A stretch of DNA of 64,000 nucleotides from Oscillospiraceae bacterium (lineage in GTDB: Bacteria; Bacillota; Clostridia; Oscillospirales; Ruminococcaceae): NCBI GenBank assembly GCA_021203065.1, contig JAJQBX010000018.1:62001-126000 (forward strand), written 5' to 3'. Below, in pieces: positions 61,559-64,000 of the stretch. Position 1 is the stretch's first letter; each line of letters opens with the position of its first letter. The position numbers and the translations under genes were made by a program. The notes beneath the pieces are model-generated. The model was not told the DNA's origin and did no database searches. It saw only the letters and a list, made by a program, of their open reading frames with translations.

Positions 61559-61768
61559 ATGTCAGATGCAGCTATTCTCGGAGGACTCGGAGTATTCGGT
61601 CTTATTCTGGTGCTCATTGGATTGGTAGTTTACTTCATCCCGACAATTGTTGCCGTCAAGAGAGATCACCCGAACAAGGTAGCGATAATTTGCGTGGACA
61701 TTTTCCTCGGATGGTCGTTCTTGGGTTGGGTTGTCGCCCTCGTCTGGGCTCTGAAAAATCCGGAATAA
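61559..61768 (+). CDS. Superinfection-immunity (Imm)-family membrane protein
   Basis: 69 residues, two transmembrane helices joined by the family motif YFIPTIVAVKRDHPNK, then IFLGWSFLGWVVALVWAL. Named for phage T4 Imm, which blocks DNA entry of superinfecting phage; most bacterial members are untested. First gene after the XRE-controlled promoter; a paralogue lies at 62790. Confidence 0.88.
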   Translation: MSDAAILGGLGVFGLILVLIGLVVYFIPTIVAVKRDHPNKVAIICVDIFLGWSFLGWVVALVWALKNPE

Positions 61769-61795
61769 ACATCGGGACAGTACAGGTGCAAAAAA

Positions 61796-62626
61796 GTGAG
61801 GCTTAAAACAGGAATTGTTTTTTCGGGCGGGTTCGCAAAAGGCGCATATCAGGTAGGCGTGTGCAAGGCTATAAAAGCTCATCCACGATTTGAGATAGAC
61901 GCAGTATCTGCCGCTTCAGTTGGTATGCTGAACGCCTATGCTCTGCTCAGCGGTAAGCTTGACTCAGCAGTCAGACTTTGGAAGTCCATAAATGCAAAAA
62001 GCTACAGGGATTTCTTCGGGAATATTCTATGCAAGGGCGGTATATACGACCGCATAGATAATTTCTGCTGTGAAGATGACATGCTTGCCGCTCCTCTTTT
62101 TTGTGTTCTTCGGAACGTATCAACCGATACAACCGACTACCTGAGAATGGACAGCTTTCCGATATGCGAGAGAAAAGCACTCCTGAAAGCAGGGATTTCT
62201 GTTCCATACCTGATGAGCCCGATAGCTATCAACAACTCATACTATTGCGACGGAGCGATTATAGACAATGTGCCTATTTCTCCGTTAAGGCAAGTACCCT
62301 TGGATCTGATTATCGTCATCCAGTTCGATAATTATGTCGATTCTCGTGAAGAAAGCAGATTTTCCTGCCCGATAATCTATCTGAACCTACAGCGTGACAA
62401 CATAAGGCTCAACAGCTTTTCGATGGATTCAGGCAGTATTGACGAAATGATAAGCTATGGCGAGCAATCGGCAGATGTCATCATTTCGTATATTGAAAAC
62501 CACAGCACGACTTTTCCGGACGATTTATCAAATCTTGCCGGTAAAATCAACTGCGGCATGAAGCAAGGCAGACCAAGCGGTGATGCCCTGATGCGAAGAA
62601 TCAATCATTTATCAAGACTATTCTGA
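61796..62626 (+). CDS. Patatin-like phospholipase with altered nucleophile elbow
   Basis: 276 residues with GTG start. Oxyanion loop FSGGFAKGAYQVGV near 8, nucleophile Ser in AASVGMLNA near 40 (Ala replaces the first Gly of GxSxG), and catalytic Asp in YCDGAIIDNVP near 150. Cytoplasmic, no signal peptide. Patatins are effectors in some anti-phage systems, but no cyclase or other sensor is present here. Between two Imm paralogues; 27 bp after the first. Confidence 0.85.
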   Translation: MRLKTGIVFSGGFAKGAYQVGVCKAIKAHPRFEIDAVSAASVGMLNAYALLSGKLDSAVRLWKSINAKSYRDFFGNILCKGGIYDRIDNFCCEDDMLAAPLFCVLRNVSTDTTDYLRMDSFPICERKALLKAGISVPYLMSPIAINNSYYCDGAIIDNVPISPLRQVPLDLIIVIQFDNYVDSREESRFSCPIIYLNLQRDNIRLNSFSMDSGSIDEMISYGEQSADVIISYIENHSTTFPDDLSNLAGKINCGMKQGRPSGDALMRRINHLSRLF

Positions 62627-62642
62627 GAGGAGTATATGCAAA

Positions 62643-62771
62643 ATGAAAAAGATACTAGCAATAATAATCTCTGTCATCTTGCTTCTTGCGGCTACAACCG
62701 CTTCAGCATGTGCTATTGCAAAAATAGTATCAAACAGGAAGCTTATAGAATGTGAAGACGACAACTGCTGA
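62643..62771 (+). CDS. 42-residue secreted or lipidated peptide
   Basis: AGGAG about 10 nt before the ATG. Signal peptide MKKILAIIISVILLLAATTA and then SACAIAK; the Cys could be a weak lipobox. The mature end is short with two more Cys (IECEDDNC). An overlapping frame exists but has no signal-like pattern. 19 bp from the second Imm gene; role unknown. Confidence 0.55.
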   Translation: MKKILAIIISVILLLAATTASACAIAKIVSNRKLIECEDDNC

Positions 62772-62789
62772 TAAGTAAGGAGAACGATT

Positions 62790-63014
62790 ATGGAAGAAGC
62801 TATAGGGGCACTGATACTGATCATATTATTGATAGCACTTATTGCGGCTTGCATTGCGCTGTACTTTTTACCTACAATTATAGCCGTAAAAAATAACCAC
62901 TCAAGCAAATCAACCATCATTCTTATAAACATATTCTTGGGATGGACTTTCGCCGGATGGGTAGCCACTTTCGTATGGGCTCTCGACGGCTCGACGTATC
63001 AGCGAAATGGATAA
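62790..63014 (+). CDS. Second superinfection-immunity (Imm)-family protein
   Basis: 74 residues, paralogue of the protein at 61559: YFLPTIIAVKNNHSSKST and NIFLGWTFAGWVATFVWAL, with a longer first helix. AAGGAG upstream. Last gene before a strong terminator. Confidence 0.85.
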   Translation: MEEAIGALILIILLIALIAACIALYFLPTIIAVKNNHSSKSTIILINIFLGWTFAGWVATFVWALDGSTYQRNG

Positions 63015-63060
63015 ATTGTCGTAAAAGCAGTAAGTTACAATTTTCATGACATAGAGTAAG

Positions 63061-63103
63061 AACCAAGCCGTAGCAAAATTAATTGTTACGGCTTGGCTCT
63101 TTG
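63061..63103 (+). terminator. Terminator of the Imm-patatin locus
   Basis: AACCAAGCCGTA/TACGGCTTGG stem, then CTCTTTG. Confidence 0.75.
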
Positions 63104-63124
63104 TACTTAAATATGGGTGTGTGT

Positions 63125-63511
63125 TTAGTTTTCTGTCAATCCCTGATATTCCCCATCCACCCGCAAAATTGCGGCATAATAAGTGCCATCAATCTCTACA
63201 AGATAGACGTTCTCCGTCTCCTGCGGAGCATAAGCATACATCGGCATATCGGTCTCAGAGTAAACAACTTCATAAGTATTGTTGCCGGTGGATTCAAGGA
63301 AACCAATGAAGTCTCCGCAGAGGTCGGCGGTGAGCTCACTGGGAAGCCCGCAGGCTTCAAGCACACTCCCCTCACCCGTTTCTCCCGCTCCGCAAATCCA
63401 GTATTCGTTGCCGTTGTAGTAGAGCTTCTGGGCAGTGTCGCCGGTGGTGCAGGCGGTGAAGCAGAGGGTTGCTGTTACGATTGCTAAAACTATAGATAAT
63501 ATTTTTCTCAT
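63125..63511 (-). CDS. Small lipoprotein of unknown function
   Basis: 128 residues. Lipobox FTAC near residue 21 after a hydrophobic signal, then a beta-rich domain with two Cys (WICGAG, EACGLP, DLCGDF region). No family recognised. Followed on the same strand side by the truncated membrane-protein gene upstream. Confidence 0.65.
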   Translation of the reverse strand: MRKILSIVLAIVTATLCFTACTTGDTAQKLYYNGNEYWICGAGETGEGSVLEACGLPSELTADLCGDFIGFLESTGNNTYEVVYSETDMPMYAYAPQETENVYLVEIDGTYYAAILRVDGEYQGLTEN

Positions 63512-63587
63512 GGTGATGCCTCCTTAAATCGTTCTCTATAAGTAATACAATTTGGGAGGCGGGATTATTGCATCTGAGAAAAATTTT

Positions 63588-64000
63588 TTACTTTTTCACT
63601 GCTGAGAGGATAGTGCGGAGGGCGGCGAATAGGGCGGCGGCGATGGGGAAGATGATCCACGAGATTCCCCAATTCAGGGCACCGGTGAAGCTGACTGCAA
63701 GATATATTGTGACGACTATCAGCCAGTAGGCTTTGGTGAATACTTCAAGGCGCTTTTCCTCCTGCTTATTCTCAACCGTAAAATCTCCCTGCTGTAGGAG
63801 GGTGTCATAGCCTTCCTTGCGGTTGGCGACACGGACAATCATGTACACACCGAGGGCGATAAGTGCAAGCATAAGGGCACACGCAAAGCCATCAATGCCT
63901 TCAATTACAGCGGTAATAACCACAAACGGCACGACTGAAATCACGCAGAGTGCCACTCCGAAAGCGATTCCTCTATAGAAAATCGGGCGATACTCTTTCA
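63588..64000 (-). CDS. Membrane protein, 5' end outside window
   Basis: The frame is open to the right edge (KEYRPIFYRGIAFGVALC at its visible start), so the N-terminus is missing. About 136 visible residues with four hydrophobic segments and a charged loop (QGDFTVENKQEEKRLEV). The pattern fits the membrane half of HTH-membrane fusion proteins common in Firmicutes, but the HTH would be outside. Confidence 0.6.
   Translation of the reverse strand, partial: KEYRPIFYRGIAFGVALCVISVVPFVVITAVIEGIDGFACALMLALIALGVYMIVRVANRKEGYDTLLQQGDFTVENKQEEKRLEVFTKAYWLIVVTIYLAVSFTGALNWGISWIIFPIAAALFAALRTILSAVKK

Overview
The window looks like chromosome from a spore-forming, low-to-mid GC Clostridium-class Firmicute, most like the Oscillospiraceae/Ruminococcaceae. 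This is inferred from gene content. Sporulation genes include spoIIR, sipL-spoIVA, dpaA-dpaB and a cwlD-type amidase. AddAB is present instead of RecBCD, together with RecD2, RadA, RuvX, a tetrahydrofolate riboswitch in front of a folT-type ECF S component, NADP-type gdhA, pepF and a secreted GH53 galactanase. Most genes have strong AGGAGG ribosome sites, and many upstream regions carry near-consensus TTGACA-17-TATAAT promoters. No rRNA operon, CRISPR array, integrase or transposase was seen.

Layout. 1-5.6 kb: addBA recombination nuclease (addA runs off the left edge). 5.7-7.4 kb: spoIIR and a secreted C39-like peptidase. 7.5-11.7 kb: minus operon small membrane protein-recD2-comFC-mreB. 11.8-18.3 kb: small and membrane proteins, cwlD-radA, a ClpC-like ATPase, and an overlooked 45-residue Cys-rich peptide. 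18.3-22.4 kb: pfkA, THF riboswitch, folT, and a membrane PASTA pseudokinase. 22.6-24.6 kb: cardiolipin synthase and a GNAT. 24.6-27.7 kb: an accessory island (HxlR/EFR1 ferredoxin-flavodoxin, GNAT, YhcG-like nuclease) whose units are all separated by copies of one stem-loop. 27.7-34 kb: ABC exporter, gdhA, SDR, dtd, ArsC-like, small membrane genes. 34.3-37.3 kb: sipL-spoIVA spore-coat base operon. 37.3-41.7 kb: rpe followed by three Rnf-like membrane subunits that have lost most of their cofactor ligands, then a secreted glycosidase-like protein.

41.7-43 kb is a gene-free 1.3 kb interval. It carries, on the minus strand, a consensus promoter, about 860 nt of hairpin-rich non-coding sequence and a strong terminator: a candidate large structured RNA containing two similar modules. 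43-48 kb: DUF1292 protein, a possible second small RNA, and the minus run pepF-glcK-ruvX-kinase-ECF S component. 48.2-49.2 kb: rplM-rpsI. 49.2-56.6 kb: GH53 lipoprotein, HAD, Nudix, iron alcohol dehydrogenase, dpaAB dipicolinate synthase, YjbR-like protein. 56.6-59.1 kb: a second accessory block bounded by the same stem-loop family. 59.2 kb: tRNA-Pro(GGG). 59.5-61.1 kb: ECF sigma/anti-sigma pair. 61.2-63 kb: an XRE-controlled locus with two superinfection-immunity-like membrane proteins flanking a patatin-like phospholipase and a tiny secreted peptide. The right edge holds a lipoprotein and a truncated membrane protein.

The best candidates for new biology are the large RNA at 41.9-42.8 kb, the redox-depleted Rnf-like trio, the stem-loop-bounded accessory cassettes, and the Imm-patatin-peptide-Imm locus.
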